Assembly (NCBI GenBank): GCA_017562135.1
Contig: QEYB01001685.1
Span: 682,001 to 746,000 of the forward strand
DNA from: Dipylidium caninum
Lineage: Eukaryota > Platyhelminthes > Cestoda > Cyclophyllidea > Dipylidiidae
Length of the DNA: 64,000 nt
Direction: 5' to 3'
Positions within the stretch are counted from its first letter, which is position 1, and every line of letters starts with the position of its first letter. Below are positions 1 to 15,066 of this stretch, piece by piece. Below the pieces are notes generated by a model that worked only from the letters and a program-made list of their open reading frames with translations, did not search any database and had not been told where the DNA came from. The translations under genes were made by a program, and so were the position numbers.

Positions 1-198
1 CCTTTCGCCCATGTGTAGGCGAGGCGGACTGGAAGGAAAGTGGAAGGTGGAATTTCGCCTTACCTCAGCACTTAGATGGAAGGCAACTCGCACGACGCGG
101 ATTAAAATTAATGAGACAGGCGGCGAGAGTAAGGCGGGAAGAAGGTGTACACCCACCTCTGAGGTGTAGATGTTAATTCCGTGAATGCACTAACTCAC

Positions 199-412
199 TA
201 TTTTGCCTTGGCGTTGGCAGACTAGCTGCCGGCCTCTTCCGACGCCCCTCGATCGGCGTCTTGCCGCCCTCCGGCGCCAACAGCACTGGTCCTGAGGAAG
301 AAGAGGATGAATAAGATGCGCTCGCGACTGCAGTAGTCCTACTTGGGGTAGACGATGTCGAAATGAAGATGGAGTGAGCGGTGCCCTCCCCATTCTCCGA
401 GGCGGACTTCAT
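199..412 (-). CDS. possible first coding exon, unknown gene
   Basis: An ATG at 412 opens a frame of 71 codons that meets a strong donor (GTGAGT) at 198-193, so this could be a first coding exon spliced onward off the left edge of the window. The predicted piece is Ser/Thr-rich with a run of six Ser and a basic patch (GRRKRP). I recognise no domain. It could equally be chance in GC-rich sequence, since no second exon is visible within the window. Confidence 0.22.
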
Positions 413-3400
413 TGGATGGAGGGGCTGCGTGACTGACAGACAGTCTCTATTGTTGAGGCGGAGGAAATGAATCCGAGGTAAGAAAGAAATAAAAGGTGTA
501 GTGGGGGCCTCGTTTTAATCTAACCCAACTCGACAAAACATTGCCTATTTTTGGACTGAAAGGCTCCATTTCATTTGTTTTCACTTGGATCATTTGTCAA
601 TTACCATGCCAGTCGGTTCGTTTCTTGTCTGGCGCATGAGAGGCCTGTTTCCACTTAACTCCTGTGCTTTCCGCACCCTCTTTCGCTATCAGTCTGGTTC
701 AATTTTAGGTTAGATTAATCACCCCGACTTATTTTTAGGGCGAAAAAAGCGTTATCCATGTCTCCCGAACGTAAATGTCAGGCTGGGTATGTTCAACTTT
801 ATCAAAATTCGTGCCATTTTAACTAAGTTTTATCGTACAAGGGCATCCGATTCTCAGGGGTTAACACGAGACTGAAGAGCCCCATTGGGGACTCTTTTGT
901 CCGCCAGTGGCAAACACAACACCGACGCCACCCTCTGTGCCCCTTTCACTTCTGGCGGGTTCCCTCCGGCGTCAAAACCATCGCCACGGGCCCATTTAAA
1001 GGTGAGAGAGGTCTAAAATGGTATTCTGTCCTCCAGATTTGGGATAGCGAGGCTCAGAAATTATGGGTGTGCACTTCCGCCCTCGCTAAGTCACAAACGC
1101 CACCGGCAGGCCGGGCGGACTGTTCGCAAAAGCCGCCTGGTGGCGTTAGAACCAGAGCCAGAGAGAGCCAGAGAGAGAGAAAGTCGAGGTTATCCAAAGT
1201 GTAGGACACCGCGAATAATTGAACGCTTGAACAATGACCGAACAATTTCACAAGGTGAATAAACTATGAAATTCTATTCTTCAACGCGAGCGCACTGTTT
1301 ATATCGTGAAGGCAATAGGATAAACATAATACACTTTTTAGTGACAATCGTGTTCATCTTGTGCACACAGACAAAACATCATGCCAGTGGTTTTATCCCT
1401 TACGTGATAGCGACGAAGACAATGACAACGACAACGATGATGATAGTGGCGATGATGGCAAGAGGAAGAGAATGAGATTAACAAAAGGAAAATCTGTCTA
1501 GCTAACGTAAAGCCTTCTTTGACTTTTTACGATGTCTCTTCCCCATGCCTCTGTGCTGCCCTCCTAGACAGGCAGTAAAGTTCTTTAATTGTCAAAAGTT
1601 GGTAAATGCCGAGGCAGCCATTTCTGTCTACACAGTGGCACTGAGGGGGGTGGAAGACAAACGCCGCATCGCTTCCACAAAGTAAAGTGATTTTGGAGTG
1701 ATGAGAAGTAATATTTCGACCAAGTTTACCAATTGTATCCATAATTCCCTGAAGGGAGTCCAAAAGTAAGCATTTTTTCCTAATTTAAATGAGGTGGGCT
1801 ACATGTTAATTCATGCGCACTGAAATTTTCCCAATGAAGAAATATTGTTCGGAATTGATGTGTTTCTGAAATGAAGGAATTCGGAGAGCGAGAGAGGAAC
1901 GGAATCCGTCACCTAAAAGGCATTTCGTGCTCGCCTTAGAAGAAAGGCAAACGGTGAATGGGGATGGATTAGGAAGAGGGATTGAAGGGCAGAAGTGTGT
2001 GGGGAGATTTAAAGATCTGTCGCACATTCCGCCTCTTTCAAGTATCCTATCTATGGGTCCGTCACGAAATCGGGAGGCCAAAAGGAAAACTAAATACCAT
2101 TTCGTGCCGATTTGTAATAGTTGTGTAAGTTTTTTTTTTTCGAGGAGGTAGTCGTTTTATCCCCGCGGCCTTGAGAGGACACTTCCCCACCGCTCCCCAG
2201 TTCCTCCCCCGCCCCATGAAAAACAATGGAGATTTCTGACTGCTCCTTTCAGAAATTCTATGGCGGCAAGGCCACTTGACGAGACGCCTGAGAGGGCAAG
2301 GGGAAGAAGAAGTAGTAGTAGTAGTAGAAGGGGAGAGACGTACTGCGAGGTGGGCCGAAGGCAAACCATTCGAGGCGGAGCGAGCTGCATCGGAAGCGAG
2401 GCCACCTTGAGGGGAAAAGACGGTTGCGTTTGAGGAGGTAGAGCCGAAGGTCCCTCACCCGTCGATGGAGCTCGAGGTAGTGTTGGTAGCAGTGGAAGGG
2501 TGATTGAAATTTCTGCACACTCAATCTTGCCTGCTTTCTCAACTGCCTTCATGCAGAGCTATTCAGCCCTTAAGGGGAAAATGCACAGTCGTTGACACTG
2601 TGTTGACATGGAAGCCAGTAAATCCTTGAGCAACCGCTGCTTTTTAGTTGCTTTTGGTATTGTTATCACGAAAAATGTCCTACGACAGGTTTTGTGGACT
2701 TTCTTAAACAATCTTAGACCCGTGAATTGGCCGTTAACGGTTCTAAGAATGTCGCAAGAGTCTATTGTACCTATCCGTGTTTATAAGCATCTCTGTGAAG
2801 GGGCATTATAAAGGGCTGTCAACCCACTAAGCGGAAGAAAAGTACTGGAAACGGGGGAATAACTGCCTACAATCGGGGGATTTTGTGTTAGTTTGCATCT
2901 TTCCATCTTAACTTTTCTCAGTCGCTGTCACCTCGTCCATTGAACTGGTGCGAATAGTGGAGGATCTCAGAAAATGAGACCGGTCCCCTTTAACAGCACT
3001 TTTCACCTTCGTCTGAAAACACAAGGGCATAAATTATTTATGAGACCTTAGACAAATGCGACGAGGCCCTCACAGAGTTGAGGTAAGTTTTTTTCCCTCT
3101 AATCTCCTCCACTTTTGCTGGGGAACGACTACTTAAACGTCCACCACAAAATGCATTTGTATTCTTCTCCTTCTTCTTCCTTCGCTATCGCGTCCGCTTT
3201 GCATGGTGCGAAGAGTACAAGAATCCGACATTAGTGTGGACAGTAAGTCAAGGAATTTGAGGGGAATAGACCAACGGAAGACATCCTGTACTACCTAACA
3301 AAGGTACCATTTGGAAGAACAATTTTAGCCTGGCGACAGAGCTTACAAACGGAAGCTGCGTTTATGCCTTTTGCGGCACCTTCTCCGGAGTGACCTTCTT

Positions 3401-6400
3401 TTGGCAACAGAAGGCGGTAGGAGAGATTGTGGAAGGAGGAGGGAAAGAAGGGAAAGTGGGCATCTTTTGATTGTTTAACCTTTTCCAAAATACCCCTACT
3501 TGTTGCTATCGCGGTTAAGTAGACTCGACAGTTGAGGCAGTCAGTACCACTTAAACGGGGTCTTATTCGCGCCTTCCTGCTCGGCTCCTCACGCCATTGC
3601 TCGCCCCCACCCCCTCCCCCGGAGCTCTCAAGTCTGGGCCAATCAAGTCGCGTCTCAGCCAACCAAAGACGAGACAAAAAATCCTATAACTAAATCTTCT
3701 TTTCAACCGTTAGACTGCCTTGCCCATAAATGACACTCTTTGAATGCTCGGGAAGGAATGTCTCCAGCAGTAGAATGCAGATCGACTCCTTAAACTGTAA
3801 ATGTTATTTGTTCACTACCAGCCAGTAGCATTGAACGCGTCGTGACAAGAAGTGGCCTCTCTTTGTGTCGACTGTTACGTCTCCAATCCAAAGACCCTCT
3901 CCTCCTCCTCTCCTTCGACTCCTCTCTTCCTCCCCCTGCCCCCGGCTGTCCTGCCAAACAACAGCTGATGGGCGCCTGAGCACTCGAAATACCGTCTACT
4001 AAGCCATCTGTGGTGGCGGTAGGGCAAACCACTTTCATGTCACTGGGCTTTTTTCAGTTGATTTTCCTCAAGGAGGACCGATAAGACCACCATGCGGTAG
4101 TTGTAAGGCAAAGCAAAAAAAAGATAGGGAGGCAAAAGGCAGGGGTGAGGAAGAGGGGGGGGGGGCTGTTGATTAGGCATAAATTATACAAACGACGGGC
4201 CAACTGCCTCCTACGCCCTGGGCAACTAAGGCGATTTTAATCGGCAGGACTGAAAAAACCTCCCAGAGTTGCGTGGAATAAGGCAAGAGTCTATGATTAC
4301 GCAATAATAGTAGAAAGCAAGGCGTGTGGAGGAATTTATCGCAGGGGATTAACCGTTCGCTCAGGCAACGAATAATTTCGGGCAATGAGTCTTGGCGAGG
4401 AGTTGGTGCTGCCTGCACACACGTGAATCGAACACCAAAGCGCAGAAATAAAGGGAAATGAGAGTTGGAGGAGTAATAGTGGAACTTTCTTCTCATACAC
4501 ACACACACACCCGTCAAACCTCGCCACAGCCCTAATGAAATCCTTTACCTTCTCCTCACCTCCTGTCGCCCTCATTAAGTGTACTTACAGTCGTTGAAGC
4601 CGGCTTCACCAACCCTGTCACACGATTTTGTGGAACACGTCTTATTACACCAAAACTGTGATAAAATTTAAGTAATTACACCTTGTCCGATGACGGTGTC
4701 TTACTTCTGCTAGGGAGGTGTAAGTCAACTTAAAAACGGAACAACTTCCAACTTCGATTTGACTAATCGGCCACTTTCCTCGTTCCTCAGCAGTTGCCCA
4801 CTGACCGGATTATGGTTCGGCCATGACAGACGATTAAAGCTGATCCGGCAGCCGAGAGGAACGACTGGACATGATTCTGTTTTGAGTGGGTAGGTGTCAG
4901 ATCTTTCAACACAATACATTCACGTGAGGACCTCACGAAAATAGCTTTTGTCACCTGGTCTTGACATAGCCAATGACCTTAAATTCTGATGCAACGAACA
5001 AACAAATAAACAGTCGACCACCATTTTGGCCTGCCCGATTTATTACTTTTAGTCAGTTGGGAATTAAGGGGTAAAATGCTAAAGGCGAGAGTGGTGGTTC
5101 AATCTATACTTTAACGTGTGATCAAATTCCCGAAAAACGGCGCATTTAAGTTGTTGACATTGAAGTAAGTTCAAATATAGGGACAGATGCTTTTTATAAA
5201 CATTATTTGGTGAAAAAGACACCCTCAGCCATGTGGGATGTGGGATTGCCTGCATCGGTGCAAATAGATTAAGAAATATATTACGATCAAACGGGTCATT
5301 CGAGGATGATTTTAACGGCTACGCTTTTCAGAAAAACGGAGTATCGCCCTCTGCTGTGGGAATCACCTCGTTAAACGCCCAAAGTCGGACAGGCGCCCAA
5401 ATGCCCAGCACTGGGATGGTAAAAGTTGACCAGGTAGGTCGTCTAACCGGCTAAACTGCTAAAAACGCCAAATTTATGATTGTGCTTCCATCTGCTCATC
5501 TTAGATCTGGAGACTGATTTTAATACCTGACAAATTCAACTGTTAATGGCATTTCTCGTATATGCGAGTAATTTACGCAAAATCGGTAGTTTTAAATGTT
5601 CCTTCAATAAATGAGAAAAATTCGAAAGAAAGATTGCGCGGAAACATACCAGAGAAGCGGACAAGCCAACTAAAATTCCTCGATGGTTGATCGTTTGACT
5701 AAAATTCACTGGCGTGTTGACCTTGACTATGAATTCTCCCCATTGGCTGTAGGTGTCGTGTGTGACCTTAAGGGAGGCACGCGTTTGACAACTCGTGCTT
5801 CCTATTGGTCAGTTGGTGAATGCAGCCGACCAATAGCATTTTAGCTGAATGCAGTTACTAGAAACGTGCTAAAGGTGGATAACTACCCACCAAAGCATGG
5901 GATAAATGTAACCATAAGTAATTTCGTTTATTAAAATAGTCCAAAATAAGGAGTTAGAAGTTGATTTTTTTATTATACTCGTCGTTGAAATTTTGCTCCG
6001 CAATGAGGTTGTGTTGTGTGGCACAGAGGTTTTCTCGGAAGTAATATTGGACCTACACTCATTTGGCCAGGAAATTAAATCAGGTCATAGGGTCAGTGGT
6101 CTTTCTAACCTCGAAGCTATGGTTCCAGTCAATTCAATCAACATTTTAGTCAGCATGATCAACCACCTTACGAGAAACGGGCGTGACTTTATTTGACTAA
6201 TGTTACACTGAATACTATGCATATATGGCCTTTAGTGCTGTTACCATAGTTCGGCCTCCTCTCTAAATGGAATCTTTAAATTTTCAAGGTGGCACAGGAA
6301 CTTCAAGTAGCTCAAAGTGATAAAGGACTTGGTAACTACGAGCACCAAGTTCGATTATCTCTTGTTAATCTGATCCACGTCACTATTTTACCCCCTTTCG

Positions 6401-9400
6401 ACGGGTCAAATTTGTAAATGTGATACCCGGCACGTTGTGAAATATGCACAGATTTAGCCTCGCTTCACTATCTGCCCAAATGTCTGTTTTTCCTCAATAA
6501 AACTTTCACTATATTTTTAAGTAACATGTTTGAGCGTGACATATATGTGGCGTTGAAAGTAAGAGGACAGGCTATCAAGGAGGATCGATCGCTCCGCTCC
6601 AAATATGCCTACCCAAGACTGAAATTGAGGCTGTGTTAGGGAGACAAACTGGTCCTCCGGGAACAGAGTACCGAGGCAAAGTGAATTTATCTTCCCTCAA
6701 ATAACCAGTGAAATGTCAAGTCATTGTGAGACTGCGTGGAGGAGCAGGTTTGAGCCGGAAGTGGAGTCGGGTCGAGTCGTGCGGAGCGGAGCGGAGTCGG
6801 CTCCCATGCTTACACGCAGTGGAGTCATTGTTCGTGCACCTCCGGATGGGGTGTTTATGTAGTCCTGACGGTCTAACAAAGACGGCCTAATTGCGGATGC
6901 ACACAAGGCTTTGTTTGTGAGTTAGACTTAAAACCAGGAGCCCATTAATTAGTCGGATAAATGGCGCTTCGCTCCTCGCCGGAGGTGGCGATACAGTTGT
7001 ACTTACCCCTGGCCCACACCAGATGCCGTAGCGGAGACGCATCTCATGCTCCGCCTTCAGGGGTGGTAGAAACTGGAAGTCAAGTAGAAGAGGAGTTAAA
7101 TACTTCATTCCGTTGTCTACTTCCGGTCAGGAATTGCAGATCCGATTTTCAAACTTATAATTTCTCAAAAAACACTGTGTTTCACATGTAAACCATTTCA
7201 TATTCTTATATCGCAATATCCGACCCCACTAGGGTCCAACTCTCTCGCTCACCTGGGTCAATCACGGGGTAGAGGTGGCCGGGCCAAGCGACGTATTCAT
7301 ATTTGCCATCACGCGGAAACCATTGGCAACAGCTCAGAGGTAAACAAATAAGGGGAGATAAATTAGGTATTCGGAGAAAAAAAACATTGCTAAAAGTCCG
7401 TGTGAACGAAGGCTTGTGAATTTTGTCATACTTTGCCGAGGTACACGAATTCCAAGGGGGACGGGGTCGGTGCGATGGAGGGAGGCGCAGAGGATGGCGG
7501 AAGGTGGGATGGCGGGGGGCGCGCGGGGAGGAAGTGGCAATTGATGACAAGCGAGGACACCCAATTGACTGACAGAAGGGCACTTCTTTTTTTTAGGACC
7601 ACCAAAATACCGAGGGCATTTGCATCCCGCGCTTTTGCTTCCCTAAAGCGCCTGGCAACTGATTGATGCCAGTCTTTCGCTTGGTGAGGTCTCACACGAC
7701 GACAGTCCGACTTTGGTAGACACATTTGGTCAACACTTCAATCCCATGGACTGCCTGTGTTACACCACTTCGTCCACTACATTTTCTCCGTTTCCTTCAC
7801 CCTCTTATACAAGGCTGGATGAGGTGGGAGTTAATTTTGTTGAAATATCACCGGAAGCAGGGGGACTATGGCCAAGCCTCCGCCTACTCCAAGAGTCGCA
7901 ATTGGTGATAACCGTGATTTTCATCGGTGTGAAAAGTTGAGTCGATCGTATACTGAGCAGGTGTACATCAACTCAATATATTCTCCCACTCTACAGCCAT
8001 CTAAAGGGGCCTCTCCGACTTAATTCACCCCACCTTGGCCATCTCGACGTCCATACAATAAGAACACAGTGGCTAACCCGGACTGTCCACCTTAACGAGG
8101 CAGGGGAAGGGGGCAGAAGAAACCCTCGATCGGTGCGCGCCGCCACATGCCTCTCCACATTTCCCATCCCACGGGCCAGTACGTCCTAAGTTAACACACA
8201 CTCGCGGGTCAGTAGGCAACGGGGTATCCAGTGATGCGGGAAACATCTTGCCTCATTTCGTGTCTACCTCACTTCTCCCCGACACACACACATACACACA
8301 TACAAACGTGATCCAACAAAGGTTAGGCCACTAAAAACCAACAGCCTTTTTCAATGACATTCACACAAAGAAGAGGCACAAAAAAGGGGTTTCGGAAATG
8401 GCAAAAAAGCGCTGAAAATCTCCAAAGACCCGCCATAAGGAAGGCAGGAGAGGGGTAATTATAAGTAAGGTGTGATGTTGGTCTTACTTGGATCCACTAG
8501 AAGTGCGATTTACCGCTTCGAAGGGGTAGTCCAGTGCGTACCGAAGTACTCCAAGAACTTTCACACTCCCCGATGACTTTGTGAGTGTAGGAGTCTCGTA
8601 ACAACTCTAATTACCACGGATAAGACGTCAACAAGCCAACTTGGGTGCTCCATTAATAGGTAATCTAAGTGGGAATATTAGGCGAATCCTGCCGGTACTG
8701 TGAGAATTGGAGCCAATTTAGAAATGGTGTTGGGAATTTCACCATCCGCTCTCCTTTTACGCGTGTAAAATTGTCACAAAGGTGGAATTCTCCGTCTTGT
8801 AGTAATACTCGCTTTTTCAACGTGGACCTCAATTCCATCCATTGAAATTTATGGGAATTTTTCAATACATAAAAGGACGGCCGTTTAATTTCACTTCCAG
8901 TTAATTTCACTCCTGCCCCAGCCTCCTTATCCAAACCCCAACCGGGGCAAAGGAGTCAAATTAAAAGGCTGCAATGTGTAAATCACCGCGCCTTTGAACT
9001 CGGAGAACGCTGCAAAGTCTGTCCATTGGTCCTTAACAAGAAGACCCACTTTTAGGCTCATATCCGCTCACACCGGAGTGTGAAAGCGGTGTTTACTGTT
9101 AAAAGCACACGAGCTACTTTTTTCCACCTTGACTCATGCCTCATGAACGGAGCGCAGCAGTTTTTTCCTCCGGTCACTACGTTTTGGCCCCCATCTGGCC
9201 ACGCCGCAAGGTCGACTTGGACATCCAGATGGGTAGATAGCCTAATTTTGGAGAATTGCGGTTACCGAAAGCTGGCATGCTTCACCTCTTCCCCACTCGT
9301 TGGGTTACGAGTTACAGCCACCATCTCTATCCCGTCGAAGGGGCTTTTGCGGCCGCTACCGTCAGTCTCCACGTTACGTCGTCATTGTTTACACAGCGTA

Positions 9401-10169
9401 GACGACAATTTGAGTACCATTGTTAGTTACACCAGCAAAGGAGAGGGCATTTGCCGTCCCACCGTGCACCGGAGTTAAATGAACTCCTCGAGCATCGAAG
9501 TTAAATGCTCCGGCATCGGCCTTACTCCCTGGGGTTCCACACCCCTGTTAGTTTTATTAAGTAGTCAAAGTGGACGGTGAGTCCATCACGATAGGGTTGG
9601 CGGAAAGGTGAAGTAGGTCCACTGACACTTGTTTAAATCGTCTTTGGGAACTTTTACCTGCTGCTTAAAGAAAACAAGATTAGTCAAGCTGCCAGGCAAG
9701 GGAGGAAGTGACACTTGTACGCCCTCTTAGCAACAAAACTGTCGGCTTAACAAAGTAAGTAAAATTCTTATATTCCGATTTCATCAAAATGGGGTTGGTA
9801 GCAAGTGAATCTGAACTATCAGCTACTTGTTGAAATCTCCGCCGTCTGCCACTCCCACCTGGAGAAGGCAAGACTAGCCAGGCTACTTGGCTCAGGGGGA
9901 ATGCAAATTTGTTCGTCCCCGGGAAAGCTGAATTGTCGGTTAGAAAAAAGTATCCCACTTATGTTATGCGTCACTGCGCCACAATGTGGTTTGTCCCTTT
10001 CAGAATTCTGACAGTGAAGTGTAATGACCTCGATTTCACCGATTTACTGGCACTATCCTCCTGACACTCATTTATTATTCAGCTAATCCACACGCGGCTG
10101 TCTCTTTTCGCGAATACGTAATCCTCCTCCTCCTCCCCCCCCTCGCATTTCACACTTATTGCCGCGTAG
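413..10169. other. gene-poor stretch, no supported gene
   Basis: I see no recognisable protein, RNA gene or transposon here. The stretch has short pyrimidine and purine tracts (around 2290-2340 and 3890-3940), a G-run near 4157-4167, CA repeats near 4497-4512 and 8282-8305, and many short open frames on both strands with no family signal. It may be intergenic or a long intron. Confidence 0.5.
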
Positions 10170-10255
10170 CGAAATCAACCGCCAACTCGAGAGAGCCCTG
10201 ACCTCGACCCAGGCCGTCGAGGCCGCAGACAAAGTACATTCCGACGTCTACCAAA
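10170..10255 (+). CDS. possible internal exon (helical segment), unknown gene
   Basis: A pyrimidine-rich tract (10126-10160) ends in a TAG acceptor at 10167-10169. The next 86 nt are open with C or G at most third codon positions, ending at a GTATAA-type donor at 10256. The encoded ~28 residues (start EINRQLERALT) look like an amphipathic or coiled-coil helix. Composition and splice signals suggest an exon, but I find no neighbour exon to join to and cannot name the gene. Confidence 0.35.
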
Positions 10256-13200
10256 GTATAAGGCGATATGAGTACTTTCTTTCAGTCCCACCTCCCCTCA
10301 CCCATGCAGCCTTATCATCCGCTTTGGCTTTAGCAGTGCAATTTACAAGGGCATTGAAGAATTTCGCCTCCTTTCACGTGAATAGTTGTCAAACGCCAAA
10401 TTGTCTGGCTAATTGTAAGGCAACAAAGTACTTTGAGGTGGATGTGGGGAGGGGTGGGCGACGAAGAGGCCAGTCATTCAAACTGGTGAATGTTGCGCCT
10501 CCACTCGTCCAGTCGGGGATGACGTCAGAGATGGTCACACACAATTCGAGTGATTTTTGGCATTGGAAATTGGGAATTAGTGGAATTCCCGCTTACATGC
10601 ATTAGTCTGCCAACGCTTCTTGCTCTCTCATTCCTGTCCTTAACACTACCTGCCCGTTACTTTTAACTTGTCAAATATTTCATTCAACCGGAAGTACTTC
10701 AAGCCTGTCTGCCGCATTCACAAATGTCAACGTCATTCCAGTAGTTGTTGCAACAGCCTCACACAGTGTTTCCGTGGCACTTTAAGTATCCACAACATCA
10801 CCAGAGTTTTGTGATGATACTATGGGGGAAAGACATCGAACTGCGTGTTTTCCGTGTAGAATCTCCTGATTTCACCTTCAAGTGAGTACCGAATTGTTAT
10901 ATTTACTGTTCGACTGGCAGCGAAGGATGCCTATAGAAACCTCTGAGGGCCAAAAATGAGACTGGCTTTCGTTCAGCCGATGTGAAAGAAGGTACGGCTA
11001 ATCGACTTTATTTACTACGTCCTTTGACGGATACCCTCGCGTAAGTCTTCAGTCCACTCGAAGAAGAGGAACTTTTTTACAAGGCAACGATTTCAGCGAG
11101 GCTATAGCCTTGATGTAGTCTTCCTCAAAGAAGTCAACGTTTGGGAGTGGCTGTCCTCTCCTCATACCTTCTCCAAACATGTAAGTTCCATGTTTTCAGC
11201 GAAGTAAAGGGGAAGTTTATAGTTTAGTGCGATTAGATTGCATCAAAGGCATTCCTCTGCCTCTGCCTGCGTCTTCGCCCTCACCTTCACCTCTACCATT
11301 TCCTCCTTCTTACCCGTCTCATGCCCGTCTGCCTAAAAAATGTCACCCTTCCACGCTATTCGAGAACGCTGACAATAGAAGCAGACAATGGGAAAGAGGT
11401 AGGAGTTGGCTCCACAGTCGCACTGACAGAGATAATAATCTCAACTGATATCATTATCAAATGCCTTCTGCACTGACGCAATTCCTTTTTTTCGCCACTC
11501 TGTGGTATGAACTCTTGCCGAGTGCACAATAGCCAGGCTCCTGCCAGACTTTGTGGCATGCTGACGCAAAAGCTGAGTGGCTTCTGACTCCGAAATGCGC
11601 AGCCACAAGCCAAGGTGCCTCTGATATTTCTCAGCTCTGTTTCTTTCTGCCCTCCCTGCCGGTGAACTCCGTCGCTCAGCCACACTTCTGGTGATTTGAA
11701 CGCGATGTTTGAGGGAAGGAAAGGCGAATTCTGAGGGCAATAACCGCAGATATTTTACCGGACTTTTTAAAGGAAGCGTCCATCAGGTCATCCAACCCTA
11801 ACTACCGTGTAGAAGTTCAGAATGAGTAAACTAACCACGCCCCTTCGAAGGACGGTAGTTGATGGAACCCGAGGATTTCAGAAATTATCTCAAGTCGAGA
11901 AGGTTAGTTAACTTTCCTTGCCATTGTCACTATGTGGGGTGCTTTTTGTGTTCGGGATACTCGAGTAGATGACGTTGCCACCATAAATCACACGGCTTCA
12001 GACTGGATAATCACTCCAACCAGTTTACTTACGGCGCATATTCGCCATTCTTCGCTATTTGGCATGTGACCGTGAGTTTGAATAAACTCGTTTGCCTCAA
12101 AGGCGCCAAGCTGAAGAGGGACTTTGTGAGGTTCGTAAAAAAGACACGCTTCGTAGTTAGGACGTCCCATCACGGGCTTCATTTCGGAATAATCTGAGCA
12201 GATTGTGAGCCGGTGGGGACGAAAGTGTGTAATTCTCGGTCGACGACCAATTGGAGGTGAAAAATGTTTGTGCATCTCTCCTTAACAACCTCGAGCACCA
12301 AGATTGTACACCTCGCAATCTAAACAGGCCTCCAGGCGGAAACATTACTTCCCCGGTCCATTGACAGTAGGTAAAATGCAGACAGCATCTCCAACCACCC
12401 CTTCACTCGGCATTCTTTTGACTTGAACGTCACTCGCACAACCCCGCCAGTCACCCACATTGGTAGGTCTTTTCTGCGTAAAGAATTCCAGGGAAAGGTC
12501 GATTTGTGCAACCTATGGATACAAGAAGAGTCTGGTGAGACTCACAAGACGACTCAACGATCGTCTCTCCCCGAGGCCCGGCCTGCCCGTGGAACAACGA
12601 AATGCCGCTGCTTCGATGCCCTCGTACAGTGTAGTCCAGTCATACGCCAGAGTGGACAATGCTTCCAGTCCAAATGTAAACTTCGACAGATGGCGTGTTC
12701 ACCGCTATTTTGCGAGACTCGCTCGATTCCCCACCTCCTGCTTCCGTACCGCACTCTTCTCTGTTAATGTACGTTCTTTTGAAGACAATCACATGTACAC
12801 ACACACACACAAGGAGACCCTTATCCAAATTCCAGCGTTTCTAATCCCTTCCTGCCTTACGTCCTCGTCTATCACACCGAAATGGCACCAGCTTGACTTT
12901 AGTGAGTGTCTGAACAGGCGTAGCAGCTCTACAACACTTTTTAACATCAGCCTGGCAGGTTAACTGACTTCGGACGTTTGTTCACAACTCCGATAAAGCG
13001 TACCAGTTCCCTACGACTTGTCAGTGCCATCTTGAACTGTCACCCGCCATTTCGGCTTCTCAGCCGGGAAATCCAATAAGCCAAATCGGGTGGGAGTAGG
13101 ATTCAGGAGGAGAATTTAAATGATGCCTTTGTAATCGGAGTTAAACACTTTTCTTGGTGTCTTTGCGGCCTCGCCGGGCAAGGATGAAATTATACAAATC

Positions 13201-13736
13201 AGCATGTCATCCAATAAACTTGAGTGTCTTCACGGTATGTGTTTGTACCTTAAAGTAGCCTTTCAGACGGAAAATGCCTTTCAACAACTGTTGCGCTGGA
13301 AAGAAACAGCCAGGCTTTTCCTCTATCTTAGCTAAAAATGGATAAGTAATTGCGATTTGGATATTGTCTGCGCCAATGAATTTCCCCGTGCTTCTCTTAA
13401 CACGGAAAAAGGCGTCCAAGACTTCTCCTTCGTCTTTCTTATCCCCCCGTTTTGTGCCAGTAAAACGCATTTAGATGTGCCTATTTTAAGGGGATGTAGT
13501 AGTTAAAAAGAAGGGTGAAATTACAGCGGTGATGGGAAGGAGGCCTTTTTTCGTCTAGCACATCTCATCGTTTCGACAGTTTCCGTCAACTGAGGCAGGC
13601 AATGCGATGAGAGGGCATTTTGGCAGGGAAGAGGACTGGCCCGAAGGCGAAGGGAAGGTGAAGATTACGGGATGGCCTTGAAAATCGGTCATAACACTTG
13701 CTTAAAAGGCGAGAGAGAGAGGGAGAGAGAAAAAGA

Positions 13737-13793
13737 GAGACAGACAGGCGGGCAGTCAGACAGACAGACAAGTAGACAGACAGGCAGACAGGG
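13737..13793. repeat. imperfect (AGAC)n microsatellite
   Basis: Tandem, slightly degenerate AGAC units (cagacaggcgggcagtcaga and onward), directly preceded by a GA-rich tract at about 13709-13736. Confidence 0.85.
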
Positions 13794-15066
13794 AGTCGTG
13801 CATGCTGCAATGAAGCGTGGAGTAGATTAAGTGTAGAGAATTTTAAGTCCTTAAGACTTGGTGGAGAAGAAAGCACAGTGCAGTGTTAATATTTACCCTA
13901 GAATCGTATAAAAAGACCCTCCTAAATCATGGGTTGTCTACATGTACCTACAAATTTAGACACACACACATGCGCATACACAAAAACGGAGAATTTGCCA
14001 CCAGGCGTGAGTGAATTGTGAAGGCACGTGCAGCCGCCCCCCCCCCCCCCACAACATTTCATTCCTTCGTTGGTGTAACGCCGATGGCAAGCGAATTTCG
14101 CCTTCCTCGAATGCCAAGTTACTAGAGACAAATGCTCTCTCTGCTTTCTCTTCGCTTCCTCCCCACGCCGTGTTTGCATTTGCACCGAGCATCGCCGAGG
14201 GGAGGTGAGGCGACAAGTCAACTCGCTTGGTCCGTCTGGCATGCGGACTCGTGGATTAACACGCTGCTCAGCCGACCCGACTGGTCCATCTTGTAGATGG
14301 TTTGGAGGTGGAGGAAAAGAACAAGGTACTTGCGAAGAAAGTCGAACCTCCTTTCCAAACTCGCAGCACAGCTCATTTTCACTTGACAGCCTTCCACAGT
14401 CCAGTCGCCTCTGTCTAACATCCTCAGAGACGAAGTAAGGTGTTAGCGTCGCCTTGGAAATCAAATTTATACTAGAAAATATCCACCTGAAATAATTGCA
14501 TTTACGAATTTTCTGAATAACTTCGAGGGGTCAGCCAGTAAAAGTTGGGGTGCAGATTCGAGGCAGCTAAGGAATGGCGCCTTTAGCACAGAGGCGCTTG
14601 TTTTTCTGAATTCCGCCTGTTAAACATCGCGCGGATGCCACAACTTCCGACAACATCTTAATCTCTCTTCACATCATACTTTATTTTAAAATAAATTGCA
14701 CAAAATGGTGTTTTCGCAGAAGAGTAGTCAGTAATTTGCCCGAGTAATTCATTCTTTATATAACAGGGCGACGGAGTGGTTTGTAGGAAGGAGTAATTTT
14801 TGCGGGGAAAACTTGCCCAATGACTGCTTCTCCATGGTCAAAAGATATGCGTTTCGTAGTTTTCCGGTGACTTGCATGCCTCAATGCCGCCTAATTCCGA
14901 CGAGGATGGCAAAAGCCCTGCAATTAAAAATACCGTTCTCTCGTCAGCCCGTCGCCAGCATACATTTTCCTTCGAGCCAGTGTGGTGGGTTGCAATCTCC
15001 ACTTGTTGACGTCGTCGAAGAGATGTACAGCGCTCTTTCGCTCACTCTCGGCATTTACCGCGGTAG

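Noticed and set aside
13922..14464. 180-codon minus-strand frame
   Set aside because: It crosses a C-run and CA repeats, giving poly-Gly and Cys/Val-rich text; no domain.
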